A DNA stretch of 64,000 bases from Rattus norvegicus (lineage: Eukaryota; Chordata; Mammalia; Rodentia; Muridae): contig NC_086029.1 of the NCBI RefSeq assembly GCF_036323735.1, positions 51,703,357 through 51,767,356 on the forward strand. The letters run 5' to 3'. The notes beneath the pieces were generated by a model. That model was not told the origin of the DNA, searched no databases, and saw only the letters and a program-made list of their open reading frames with translations. The translations under genes were made by a program, and so were the position numbers. Below, piece after piece: positions 21,041 through 33,620 of this stretch. Positions within the stretch are counted from its first letter, which is position 1, and each line of letters opens with the position of its first letter.

Positions 21041-22266
21041 ACAAACAGAAAAATCACTCTGAGAGCATCATGCCACAGAAGAGGCAACATTCTAAGAGAG
21101 ATAAGCTTTTCTGGAACCATTGATTTCATGTCTGCTCTTTCAATAATGACTTCCTCCAGGGTCTCCTGCAAGATGCCTTCCCTGCCAACCCCTCCAGTCT
21201 CCATTGCTCTGCACCAACTCTGCAGCCCCTTGAACCTGGCAGTTGTGGTAACTTCCAGAAACTGGTGAACCAGTGAAGGGGAAAAGCTCAGAAAGCCCCT
21301 TTACCTACAGGGTTCTCTCCCATGAGCACCCCAATTTAGAATATTCAAGTGAAGACTTCAGTGAGTTTCTGTTTCACTTGCAATACTTAAACTCCTTGGC
21401 CTTCCACCGTTCAAAAGTCACTACTTTAACAGAAGAAACATTTCAGCAGGAAGTCTGCTCTCATCTGAAGATTTATAATTAACAGTGTCTCATCATAGTA
21501 ATATTGCATGTCCTTTTAATTCTTATAAATATAAGTATAAGAAAAGTATTTGCAATATAATATTTAAGGTGCTGATGTTTATTTTCTATGACCATAGTAT
21601 CACAATCTTAACCTACAGAAGCCAGTTTTAATGTCCATTCCAGAATCAAAAACTTAAACTATTTCAAAAATCTCAAAAATTCCTCATGATCTGTTTACTT
21701 TTGTTGCTATGTATAATACTATTTCCTCCTTGATTAATGGTGGCTAAAATGTGTTGTTATTCCTGTGGTCTTTAGGCATGACCAATAGAATCCAGAAGAA
21801 GAGCACTCTGGGAATTCCTGTTTTAAATTATTACGTGTTTCGCAGTTTGGGCTCAGGTCACATAGAAAGCTTGCTCTGGATTAACTGCTGAAGAAAAGGT
21901 ATACCTATCATTAGTCTGCCACACAATGAAGACGACTATATGGAAAGCATACATAGAAAGCAATAGAGGTGCAGAAAGAAAGATATATTATTTGCCACCT
22001 GACTTATGAACACACAGGCTCAGTAATTAATCAAATGAGTTATGGAGTTTTTTTTTAATATTCCAGTCTTGATGAGTGAAGTTCTGATTGTAGCCAGCAC
22101 CAGATGTCAGCCATGTGACCTAGTTAAGTGACTAAATTTAGACCATACTATGAGGCAGCCCAGATAAGCCTCAGTCACATGGAGTGAAGACACTCCATCC
22201 ATACTCTGTCACACACAAACTACTAAAACTACTAACCTACAGGCTTGTGGCTAGAAAATGACTTAA

Positions 22267-22267
<1 letters not shown>
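21041..22267. other. Unique sequence
   Basis: No repeat family, exon or RNA gene recognised. Confidence 0.55.

Positions 22268-22320
<53 letters not shown>
22268..22320. repeat. (CA)n microsatellite
   Basis: About 26 uninterrupted CA units. Confidence 0.97.
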
Positions 22321-22322
<2 letters not shown>

Positions 22323-23071
22323 TAAGGTTGGGATGATGTGTATAGCACTTTACACTATATATCAAAGTGTCAGACTGACTTAAATAGCATTTGATAATGA
22401 TTCACGAAGGCAAAGCCAGTATTTTAAAATGTCTGCATCCTGCCTTGTGTTATTATTATTTCTGTTTAATTGAAATGGTTCAAAGCTATCACATATATTT
22501 CATGGTACTTGAAAACTATGTTTTCTAGATCTCTGAGGCTGAAAGCTCATCCTCTTTACTGACCTTCTCATTTCCACCTGCCTGTACTCGAGGCCATTTC
22601 TGTAAAGTTGTACACTGGGTTTCAAAACAGCAGAATGAATCTTCACTCTAGGTAAAATTTCTTTGCAAATTGTGCTGAACATTCTGTGGATCTAAATTCA
22701 TGGCAAGCATAGCTTATTGATTATAATCTATGCAGCCTACTTCACTGAGTAATCCTGAAGGGATTGTTGTATTGTACTAAACTACCAGACTTTACATTAT
22801 TAAATTACCTATTTGAATCCCTTAAGAATAATAATATTTTTTTAAATTTGAGCTTTACATCAAATCTTCTCTGTAAATTCTTTTTATAAAATCACATAAC
22901 ACACATTTTATCTTTATCATTTTTTCTAAAATGGAACACTGTCTAATGAAAGAAAGTTATCAATTTCCAACAAAGATGATTTTCCTTTTGGTCTTTATTT
23001 TCTACTGATTTTAGAAGGAAGTAGATATTTTAAAGTTAAAATTTAAACTATATATTATTTTAAATATACAA
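22321..23071. other. Unique AT-rich sequence
   Basis: No feature recognised. Confidence 0.55.
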
Positions 23072-23203
23072 AAGGCCTGTGGGATAGCTGGAAAGGTCAA
23101 GACACTTCCTGCCAAACATGATCACTTGAGTTTGATTCCCAGGCCTGGCTTGGTAGTAGGAGGGATACAACTATAAAAGTTGACATTCACATGTGTTGCA
23201 GTA

Positions 23204-23261
<58 letters not shown>

Positions 23262-23262
23262 A
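23072..23262 (+). mobile_element. B4/RSINE-like SINE ending in (CA)n
   Basis: Diverged tRNA-type head (GATAGCTGGAAAGGTCAAGACACTTCC-like) with a B-box-like TTTGATTCCCAG at about 23134, then a body resembling B4-family elements and a terminal CA tract at 23206-23261. The subfamily is not certain. Confidence 0.6.
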
Positions 23263-23297
23263 GTCAAGAAACAAATACATGTATTTAAAAATAAAGG

Positions 23298-23520
23298 TGG
23301 AGGAGAGATCAGTTAGTGGTTAAGAACACTTGCTAATATTACTGAAGACCTGAGTTTGGTTTCCATCACACATCTAAGGGACTTTTCATCATCTATACCT
23401 CTAGCATCAAGAACTCTAACACACTCATTTAGCTTTCACAGGTATCAATACTCACATACGCAGTTCCATATTCAGATACACAAGTATTCATGTAATTGAA
23501 ATGTTTAGATATAATAAAAA
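23298..23520 (+). mobile_element. Diverged B3-type SINE
   Basis: The head GGAGAGATCAGTTAGTGGTTAAGAACACTTGCT matches B2/B3 (split here as GGAGAGATCAGTTAGTGG and TTAAGAACACTTGCT). A degenerate B box (GAGTTTGGTTTCC) follows near 23352, and the element ends in an A-rich tail near 23515. Confidence 0.7.
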
Positions 23521-23642
23521 TTAGAACTATATCAAGTATCTCTTATGCTTTATATGGATTTAATGAATTTGTTTTTCTGGAAATAAAATGTTCTATAGTT
23601 TAGAACTCGTATTGTCTGTATAATTTAATTTTGCAACCGCAT

Positions 23643-23960
23643 AAGAACAACAATACCAACCAACCAGAGCTCCCAGGGACTAAACCACCATCCAAAGAGT
23701 ACACATGGACAGACCCATGGCTTCAGCTGCATATGTAGCAGAGGATGGCCTTGTTGGGCACCAATGGCGGAGAAGCCCTTGGTCCTGCCAAGGCTGGATC
23801 CCCCAGTGTAAGGGAACGTCAGAATGGGGAGGTATGAAGGGGTGGGTGGATGGGTGGGGGATAGAAGAAGGGGGAGGGGGATAGGATAGGGGGTTTATGG
23901 AGGGGAAACTTGGAAAGGGAATAACATTTGAAATACAAATAAAATATCTAATAAAAATAA
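23643..23960 (+). mobile_element. 5'-truncated L1 3' end, plus strand
   Basis: Terminal 3'UTR with the CCAGAGCTCCCAGGGACTAA block at about 23662, the G-rich tract and the AAAGGGAATAACATTTGAAA terminus, ending in an A-rich tail near 23955. Target duplications are not clear. Confidence 0.9.
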
Positions 23961-26923
23961 TACATTTTAATTTTTAACTTTGTCACTAGATTAATATACA
24001 ATTTTGAATTGTACTTGTATTCAGGTTAACTGTTCAAAAACTATACTTTAGAATTATTATTTTAAAAATATAAGGCAGTCACTTAATCCCCAGTTTGAAA
24101 TGACTTTTTCCCCTGAATAACTTAGTTTTTAACATTGCCTTAGTAACTGTTGGATACTGTAAAAATAATAATAAATCAAAGGTCTTATACTACTCCTAGA
24201 GAAGATGGAGGCTTTCGGATTTTACCTTCTAGTCTACCTTTGAGAAATGCAGGCTTCAACCAGCTTTTATCCTACGGGCCAAAATCAGAAGAGAAGCATG
24301 TTCTATGACCTTGAATAAAACATTTTTTACCAAGTATTTTATATTGAGGAAGAAATTACTATAACTATTTTTATTTAAATTGGATTAACACCCTTGGTTT
24401 GGTTGAAAAAAATCACTCTAATCTGCTACAGAATATTACTTAACTTGATTTGACAAAGTTTGTATTCTAAAGTATTGTCTAACCAGGAAAATCTATCCGA
24501 AAGTATGTGCTTGTTTGCTCTGTGTCTGATATTGTGTTTATTACTTGAGATATAGTTCTTGTATGTATTTGTGTGAAGGGTGTGTGTGTGTGTATATATA
24601 TATATATGTTATCTCTGTGTACTGTTGCATTCACTGGTATATGCATGTATGTGTGTCTGTGTGTGTCTCTGTGTGTATGTGTAGAATAAAGAGAAGTTTA
24701 GTTGTGTGTGTACTACTTTGTCTTTTTTTTTTTTAACCGAGGAACCATAACTGAGCCTAGAACTCACTGTTACTGTTAGACGTGTTTGGCTATTTAGCCT
24801 GTTGGAACTTCCTGTCTTTGATGCTCACCTGGTCGCAGCTGGGGGATGAAGAAACCACGTATCGGGAGGCTAAGATCTGGTGGCTGTGACGCTGAGGATC
24901 TCAATTCAAATATTCATGCTTTGTACAGCAAGATTTCACTTACCATTTCTCAGTCTTGAAATGCACTTTTAAAATGGATGGGGTCTGCCTCTGCTCATGA
25001 GCTCCCCATCTAGCACGGAATGCACATCATTAAAAGAATGAGCAAACACAGCGGGTGTTACCTGTGACTTCCTAGTTACCTTCATCTCGCATTTTTAAAT
25101 ACATCTAATTCCTACTATGTTCTTTCCCTAATGTTATTCTGAAGCTGAAGGTAATATTCCAAATATGATCAGATACACAATGAGTTTTTAGCAGTTTATT
25201 ACTGCTCATTGCATTAGTTTCCGTACTCAGACTACTTACCGCTTAAAATAAAATTACAGTTATAAAATATAAGTATAATACATGTCACTAATGAAGAATT
25301 GAGAACATGTTAGTGAATCTTAATGTATCCAGAAAAATCATAATTACCTTCCTCCTCTTGTTCTAAATACAGTCTCAGTCGCAGGAGTTTTTGTAGAAAG
25401 CACATTATTCTGCTATTAGGGCTCTTGCATTTGCTCTGCTTCTTAGGTGGGATTTGACTGGCATGCAGTGAGAAACTTTTCTTTTTCAAATACATATTTC
25501 ATTTCTTTCAGTTTCTTTTTATGCCACTATCCATATGCAGGTTGCTCTATCTGCACATCTAAGCCATGTTGTGCAATACCATAATACCTCTCTAACTAAC
25601 ACATTTTTTTCAGTTTGCATTTGACTAATACAATGCTAATTTGAATCTGAACAGTACAAGTCAAAAGATAACATCCTGGGAGACCATTTTAAAGAAATAA
25701 ACTACTTTCTGAAATACTTAAGACATGAAAATTTATATGTAATACTGAGTTCCCCATAATTTTTTTCTTGTATAAGGAGGGATGTTGCTGCTGTTGTTTA
25801 GTCTTAGGCTAAGAAATTTAAGATACCGCTCTCTAATCTGAATTTCTTTGATTCTGTGAGTGATGGCTGAAATGTTCACTATAAAAATATAGACTTAACA
25901 AATTAGCACACTCAACAACCTACAGAAAAGAAGAAAAACTCCAGAGTGACAATAATTATATTAATAACAATAATATATGGATCGGTTAATTGAGACTTCT
26001 CTTGGCAAAAATAGAAATGAATTTTAAAAATGCCAGAAGTAAAAAAGATGAAGATTAATGGATTCGGCAGATGACACTGTTACAGCTGTTAAGGTTCACA
26101 TGTCCTTTTCATTCAGACCTTCTAAAATTTATTGTAAAACTTTTGTCAGCTGAACGCTATCAACATCTACCAGACACGCTATTAAGGGAAGGTGCCATCT
26201 GTTTTACATATTGACATGATGCCAAGAGCAAGCAGTCTTTAGGATAAAGGCATTGTTGTCAGTACCCTGAAAGTGACATCAAATAAGTGGTAGACAGATT
26301 TATTTTACTTGTAAATGCACATTTGTCTAGATTTTACTAACAAGTTTATGCTTGCTTAAAGAATTATATCTAATTATTCTCCCATGAGGCACTACGCAGG
26401 TATTAATGCCATCTGCAGGAAAGAGACAAGACTGAAATCACCACCATTTAATGTACATTTAGGGTAGCAATCCATTAGGGCCCCTGGGATAGTTGGTTAT
26501 GTGGTGAGCCACTTGCAATTACAATGGGTATTGCAAATATTAAAATACCTCAATCATACAAATGCATTATTATTCATAGAAAGTATTTATTCCAAGTTTT
26601 ATAAGGACAAAATTGTCAGTAGGACACATCAAGAAGGAAAAATATTTTGGAGGCCTATACTGTTCTTAAAATATTGAATTATGTGCAGATTTATTTCTGT
26701 GAGACTTCACCAAGAACGACCAGTATAGGAGTGGCATGATAAAAGCTACACCTGAACGTGTGGAGATTAAAATGGCCAGAGGGATACCAGGGAGCTAGGT
26801 CATGACACCTTCATGTCCCTTTGATACACATCTCTAAGTACTCATCTAGGGTTAGTGGGCAATTAATCCTTTGATGAGTCAGTTAGCGATGACTCACGTG
26901 GTAGCCTCATCATGTGTAGGCTT
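23961..26923. other. Unique AT-rich sequence
   Basis: About 3 kb with no confident repeat or gene. A short TG/TA-rich stretch lies at 24577-24690. A weak T-run plus B1-like trace near 24720-24830 could be a very old SINE. Confidence 0.55.
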
Positions 26924-26968
<45 letters not shown>

Positions 26969-27007
26969 ATGAAGATTCAGCTATTATATTTTATTTTATT
27001 TTATTTT
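26924..27007. repeat. (GT)n and (TTTTA)n simple repeats
   Basis: About 20 GT units at 26924-26964, then four to five TTTTA units at 26984-27007. Confidence 0.95.
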
Positions 27008-27294
27008 CATAGCCTCCTTGCTATTCTTCTTGTGTATAGTTGTCTTACCATTTCTATAGAAAACACAGAACCTAAATGAAGAACTGTTTAAATTATGGAA
27101 GAGTGAATTCCTAACAAGGTGAGGAGAGTCAGAAAATACTGAGCTTCTCTGAAGGCAATGATTCTAAGATGACCAGTAGTGGATGAGAGTAAGCAAATTT
27201 GTCATCTATTTTAAATGAAATTAATTACAATTTATGTGTAGGGAAATTTATTAAATTACACAGTGTTGTTGGTGAAAATCTTTTCCAATTTTGT

Positions 27295-27795
27295 AGGAGC
27301 CAGAAGGTTGGAGGACACCAAGAGAACACATACCACAGAATCAACTAGCTAAGCAGTGCTCATGGGGGTTCACGGAGACTGAAGCAGCCATCACAGAGCC
27401 TGCATAGGTCTAAGCTAGGTCTTTGCATATATGATATAGTTGTTAGCTTGGTGCTCTTATGGGACTCCTAACACTAGGAGTGTAGGGGTGTCTCTGACTT
27501 TTTTGCCTGCTCTTGGGACCCTTTTTTCTCCTTCTGGATTGCCTTGTTTATTGTCCATATGAGGGTTTGTGCTTAGTCTTTTTGTATCTTGTTATGTAGT
27601 ATTTAGTTGATATCCGTGGGAGTTCTGATTTTTCTGAAGGGAAATTGAAAAGAAATGGATCTGGAAGAGAGGGGTGATGTGGGGGGATTAATAAGAGTAG
27701 AGGGAGGGGAAACTGATAAACTGAGGTGGGGATATATTGTAAGAGAAGTGAATTTTTAAAAGAAAAGTAAAGAAAAAGAAGAGTGGACAATTTCA
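27295..27795 (+). mobile_element. Old Lx-type L1 3'UTR, plus strand
   Basis: The sequence resembles the terminal 3'UTR of old murid L1s: AATCAACTAGCTAAGCAGTG near 27340, AGCTTGGTGCTCTTATGGGACTCCTAAC-type near 27445, then a G/A-rich stretch and an A-rich end at about 27755-27785. Recognition is from memory of the family, not from a closely matching copy in this window. Confidence 0.65.
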
Positions 27796-27962
27796 CTTCC
27801 TGAAATTAGTCCTCAATAAAAGGTAATCTTGACAGTTTACTGCTAAATGATAGAGACAGCAGAGTTGATGAAATGTATTTTATCTTGAAAGTCTTAAACA
27901 CTGTTCTACATACAGCATGCATTTGGCAAGCAATTTAATAAAAAATGTGAAAAAATGAACAT

Positions 27963-28624
27963 AAAATTCCTTGATGAGAATACCCTTGGCAGGGAATAGA
28001 GAGGCAAAGATTAAAACAGAGACAGAAGGAACACCCATTCAGAGCCTGCCCCACATGTGGCCCATACATATACAGCCACCCAATTGGACAAGATGGATGA
28101 AGCAAAGAAGTGCAGGCCGACAGGAGCTGGATGTAGATCGCTCCTGAGAGACACAGTCAGAATACAGCAAATACAGAGGCAAATGCCAGCAGCAAACCAC
28201 TGAACTGAGAACAGGACCCCCCGTTGAAGGAATCAGAGAAAGAACTGGAAGAGCTTGAAGGGGTTCGAGACCCCATATGAACAACAATGCCAACCAACCA
28301 GAGCTTCCAGGGACTAAGCCACTACCCAAAGACTATACATGGAGTGACCCTGGACTCTGACCTCATAGGTAGCAATGAATATCCTAGTAAGAGCACCAGT
28401 GGAAGGGGAAGCCCTTGGTCCTGCTAAGACTGAACCCCCAGTGAACGTGATTGTTGGGGGGAGGGCGGCAATGGGGGGAGGATGGGGAGGGGAACACCCA
28501 TAAAGAAGGGGAGGGGGAGGGGTTAGGGGATGTTGGCCCAGAAACTGGGAAAGGGAATAACACTTGAAATGTAAATAAGAAATACTTAAGTTAATAAAAA
28601 AAAGTAATAAAAATGTCCTTGATG
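27963..28624 (+). mobile_element. 5'-truncated L1 3'UTR with target duplications
   Basis: Positions 27977-28609 match the 3'UTR of the full-length L1, starting inside the GAATACCCTTGGCAGGGAAT block. Near-identical flanks, AAAATTCCTTGATG at 27963-27976 and AAAATGTCCTTGATG at 28610-28624, differ by 1 nt of length and fit an aged duplication. Confidence 0.9.
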
Positions 28625-31600
28625 TCTTTGTTTATTCAAATAGAAATGCCAAAGTAGGAATAATGAGAAACTCATAAATTTTAGTAATACATTTCTAACT
28701 GCCATTAAATAGCAGATACTGATTTAATATTTTTTTGAGTCATAGTATTCATTTTCTTGAGATGGCCCTACTTCCTCTTGCAGATAGCATTACATGATAT
28801 TGTTCATTTATCTTCCTGCTTACTTTCTATTTTTTTCTGAAACTATTTATGGCATTTCAAATCTATGCACTGGAAAAGAAACTGAAGTTTTACAGAAATG
28901 AGGGTTAGACAATGATTAAATAATGGAATACTTCATAAAACAAACACAGGAGAGTAGCTTGACAAATATTTTTCAGTGAAAATTCAAGATTTCATTGGAA
29001 AGAAGAAAATGAGTTTGGTTATTCACAAATCAATATATAGGTAGCACTTTAACAACTGAAACAAATAAAAAAATCATATCGTTCTTGATTCTCTTCACAG
29101 TTTCCTATACTTTGACATAGTATTTCATGTTGTCAATGTTTTCTTTTTTCTTAATCATGCACATTCATGGTGTGGTGTGTTTGTACACGTGGAATATATA
29201 TATATTTTTTCATTGTAGAGATAGATCACAAAGGACAATATGCTCCCCCTACTTCTTAATTATCCATCATTACTGTGCTGGGAACTTCTAATCTCATTTC
29301 ATATTGTTCATTGGAAAATGGGTGCAAGTTGTTCAATAATTTATTTTTCAGTTGTATAGGATTCTTTGAAGAAAAGCCAATGTGCAGGTTGAAATAGTAC
29401 TTTAATGTGGGGAAGATATGTCTCCCATAAATTCTAGTGTACTAGTGTAGCTGCCAAAAGAATATTCTTTTTAAAATTCATTTTAGAAAAAATATTAATT
29501 TGATAAAGATGCCAGGAGCATTAAAATGTGAGCTACTCAGCTATGCAACAAACCGAAATATGAAACCTATTCTTAGTTTAGAGGGAGATAGAAAAATATC
29601 ACTATGAATTATAATAGAAGTATAATTCTCAATACCTGATCAATGAAATTTAAACTATTATGTTCAATAATATCAAGAAACAGACAAATGTAAAATACAT
29701 AGATTGGAGAGGATATTTAAATCTAAAATATTAGGTGTTATTCTAAATATAGGTACAGCTGATAATTTCAAATAAAACGTATGAAATGTAGCTAATTTAA
29801 TTAATACAATAATAGAATACTGCCTTTGAATTTGACATACCTTTATAATCAATTGGATTAGCTTCAACATATAAAGTAGTAACTTAATTTGTAGTCTGCT
29901 AGATAGCTAAGCACTTTTCTTATTTGGGATGGATAAGAAACATACTAATAAGATCAACTTCTTACATAAAATAATCAGAAATTTTCTTAATAGAACTCTA
30001 CCACATACTGCCTAATATATAGAAAATATAAAGTGCACAGGAAAAGAAGTTACACCTGAATCTCTTTTCAACAGAAAGATAGACATTTGAAAGCATTGTG
30101 GTTTCCATCTATAATGAATGGATCTAGTATCACAAGTATTTGGCTATTGTTTCATCTCTTTATCATTAAACACTGGTAGAACTATAATTTCAATGTTCTC
30201 ATTTATTTGTTGACCTGTCAGCAAATGTCTGAATGCACAGAAAATTTGGATTGTATATGTACTGATGTTTGCATTTCAACACCATGGAGATCATATTTTT
30301 TGATATCCTGTGAGTCTTATTTAATAAGAACACAAAAGAAAATTGCAAACAAAGAGAAAATAATCTATCTTCCTTCATTTTTGATATTTCTACATGATGT
30401 TATTATTTAAAAACATGTCTGTTAAAATATAAAGTTTTGAGCCAACACGATGTCAATATTATTGTGTAGTCTATACACACATATACCACAAAAGAATGTA
30501 AGAATGTTTTTTTCAAATATTAGCCTCCAAAATTGAATCTATTTTGATTCATTTCTAAAGCCATGGCAAATAGTGAAATAAATTAAATCATGATGCTTTT
30601 GTTTGTAATTAGGTAATACAGATAAGACCAAATTAGCATTTGCAAAATGTTTGTAAATTACTATAGTGTCAGGACTTATTTGAATTGTCAAGTTCCTCAT
30701 CTCATCCAGGAAATGATCAGCTGAACACGGTATAAAAACCAAACATCAAATACTATCAATCAGTATTATAGGTAACATTTTACACTATGATGCATTGCCA
30801 TACTTGTTTTCTTGGAAAATATGCAAATAATAGAAAAATAGTAAAAGTGAATGAAAGTAGTTAAATCATTTTTAAGGCTATACTGATAGGATGTTTTTCA
30901 ATGGTTTAATAAAATATTTAAACTAGCATTCCAATGAATTTTTGATAACTTGGTGAAATAGTAGAATCAACCAAGGCTTCCTTTCCTCATCAGTTTATCT
31001 TTCCCATATGCATTTGACACATGTCCATTGAGAGTCTTTGTGGCATATTGGGATCTATGGATAAAGAAGAAACTCTACTGTAAATACTCATTCTATTATG
31101 ACATTATTGACTGGGCAAAGACTGGACTAAGGTAAACAAAACACGTGGTGGTTGTTTTAGACTATGAAGAACATAAACAAGGAAAGCATCTTGAAGACCT
31201 TGGCAATTGCATCATGTTTTAGGGCTACAAAACACATAGATATTGTGGAGAAGACTGTGCTGGGCAGAGGGAAGAGTTAAGATAATAGCTCCCCAGGAAC
31301 ACTCTATCTGACATATACAAAACCCATCACAAGTAGGATAGAGCCTTAGGTAGAGACAAAGCAGAGACAAGACAGCATCTGAACAGTTTTAGAGCTGTCT
31401 GCACACTTAGCATGAGCCATGCCTGCCTGAGGGAGCACGTACTTAAGTGTGCATTTTTGTTATGTTTTTATGCTAGAAAAGGGTCAAAAGGCCTTAGTAG
31501 AAAACAACATAATGCTTAAAGTAGATGAATTATTAATTATATTGTGTGCATTTTATGATAGCAACTAATTGTTCTAAAATTAGTCTAAATTTCCTGACCT

Positions 31601-32116
31601 GGGAGGAACTGCATTAACTTATAATTACTTTTAGAATGCTCTTTGTTACACTTTGAATGCTTTATGAATCTGAAATGCAGTGCAAAAGTTTTCAAGAAAT
31701 AGGCTTGATTAGATCCTGTAAAATAAAATGTCAAATTTAACTTTGATGAAACATTTGTTTCTCTAATTAATAATTTCAATCTGAGTCAAAAGAATTTGAA
31801 CTAAAAACAGCAAGTGCCAGGAACTTGCTTGCTTATATAAGTGTTCTTTGATGTTTTAATATACACACACTTTATATATATCTATATCTATATCTATATA
31901 TCTGTAGCTATCTATATTTAATGTATGTATATTCATGTGTTTGTGCATGCATATTTATTATTGAAAATAAAATCTGTATAAAATACATTCTGATTATGAT
32001 TTCCCTTATACTAAATCCTGTCAGATTCTCCTCTGTTGCTATAGTTGATTAATCTGCTCTAGTGGTAGCAAAGTGAGTTCTTCACTTCCTATCCCAGTAC
32101 TCTGGATTCTATAATG

Positions 32117-32118
<2 letters not shown>
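28625..32118. other. Transposon-poor unique AT-rich stretch
   Basis: About 3.5 kb in which I recognise no L1, SINE, LTR or exon. A small ATCTAT-rich simple repeat lies at about 31875-31925. Confidence 0.55.

Positions 32119-32176
<58 letters not shown>
32119..32176. repeat. (CA)n microsatellite
   Basis: About 29 uninterrupted AC/CA units. Confidence 0.97.
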
Positions 32177-32180
<4 letters not shown>

Positions 32181-32753
32181 CCTTATATTTAATATGCCTT
32201 AATCAGTTCAATGGCTGGGCAACTCCCAAACTTCCACATCACTAATGCCTCCCCTCCAATACTCCTGAATTATTACTTACTAAAATCTGTATTCCATCTT
32301 TGCTACCCTAGACCCAGTGAGAGTGGTGGGGGACTGGAGCTGCTCTTCCCCAGCTCTTACGTGATTGTACCCTTTCTCTTCTGCAGCTCTCAAACCTCAT
32401 CCTTCTTCCCTGGAATGGCTGTACTAAAACCTTCTTCTTTACTCCATTCCCTTACCTAGGAAATCTAAAATCCCACCTCTATCTCCCTTTCCAGCCATTG
32501 GCCGCTTCCAATTTTTTTTACCAATTAGAACCAACTTGGGGTAGGGACCCACCACATCTTACATGAAAGATACTCATGTAATTATTTGGAAACCCAGTTA
32601 ACATAATACAAACAATATAAACCAAATCCACAAGACTCCCACCTTTCCATCTACCAAAATCCACACCTTTTTGTCTTTCTTTAGAAAACAAATATCTACC
32701 CACACACAGCAAAATGAAAACAAAACAAGGCAAAAACAAAGAAAAGTCAAGAG

Positions 32754-32756
<3 letters not shown>

Positions 32757-32835
<79 letters not shown>
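32757..32835. repeat. (TA)n(CA)n compound microsatellite
   Basis: About 16 TA units (32757-32788) run directly into about 24 CA units. Confidence 0.97.
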
Positions 32836-33039
32836 CCAAACCCATAAAAACAAAATAAAAAACCATAACATATGAAAACAAAAACAATGAGACACAAATG
32901 CCCCAAAAAGGCTATGTGGGACAAAGGCGGGTAGAGGCCTATCCTTAAGAGTAGTGAATATACCCAGTGAGAGTCCAGTATAGAAAATTAAGTGGATATC
33001 AACTGGAGAGAGCTTCTTAGTGGTATGAGCTCATGTCGA

Positions 33040-33620
33040 CTCCTCACTCTGAGCTCTGGGATCTCATCTTCCTTGAACATGTGAAAGTACTGTAATGTTG
33101 TTAGTCTCCACGAATTTATATGTATTAGTCCTGTTGTGTCAAGAGAACACAGATTCTTTGGTGTCAATCATCCCTTCTATCTCATATAGTCTCCTCTTCT
33201 ATGCAGCATTCTAGAACTGGAGAGGAGGAATATGTTGAAGACATTACATTTTGAACTGAGTATTTCAAAGTCACTCACTCTCTGCAACTTATCTAGTTGT
33301 TGGTCTACTCTAAGAGGCTTCTCTGATAACACCTAAGTGATGCACTTACCTATGGGTATGGCAGAACATCATCAGGAGTCATTTCACTGCTATGTTCCTC
33401 AGTAGAACTGTAGTATTTGGTTTTCTCCCAGGTCTGTGTCCTATGTAGCATTAGAATCTCTTGCCCATCGAGACAGTAGTGGACATAGGATCCTTAGAGT
33501 GTGGCCTGTAAATCCAATTAGAGAAGAGTTGGTTACTCCCATACACTTGTGTTACTACTGTACCAGAATATCAGGCAGAAAGGTCAGTGTTATAAATCCC
33601 AGGGGTTGTAGCTGAGTTGA
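33040..33620. repeat. Unclassified interspersed repeat, copy 1
   Basis: Parts of this block recur in diverged form at 45110-45350. Shared landmarks are an ACTGAGTATTCCA/ACTGAGTATTTCA start, a TCTACT...AAGAGGCTTTTCTGATGA-like middle, and TTTGGTTTTCTCCCAGGTCTGTG against TTTGGTTTCCACCTAGGTCTGTA. The order is kept, so both are copies of one repeat. I cannot name the family with confidence. Confidence 0.6.

Noticed and set aside
24720..24860. Possible minus-strand B1 after the T-run at 24722
   Set aside because: Only scattered similarity (AGAACTCACTGTTACTG-like). Too weak to call.
25310..25495. Minus-strand open frame of 61 codons ending near a donor-like GAAG/GTAAT
   Set aside because: It has no recognisable domain and only a mediocre acceptor. 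The length is within chance for the window.
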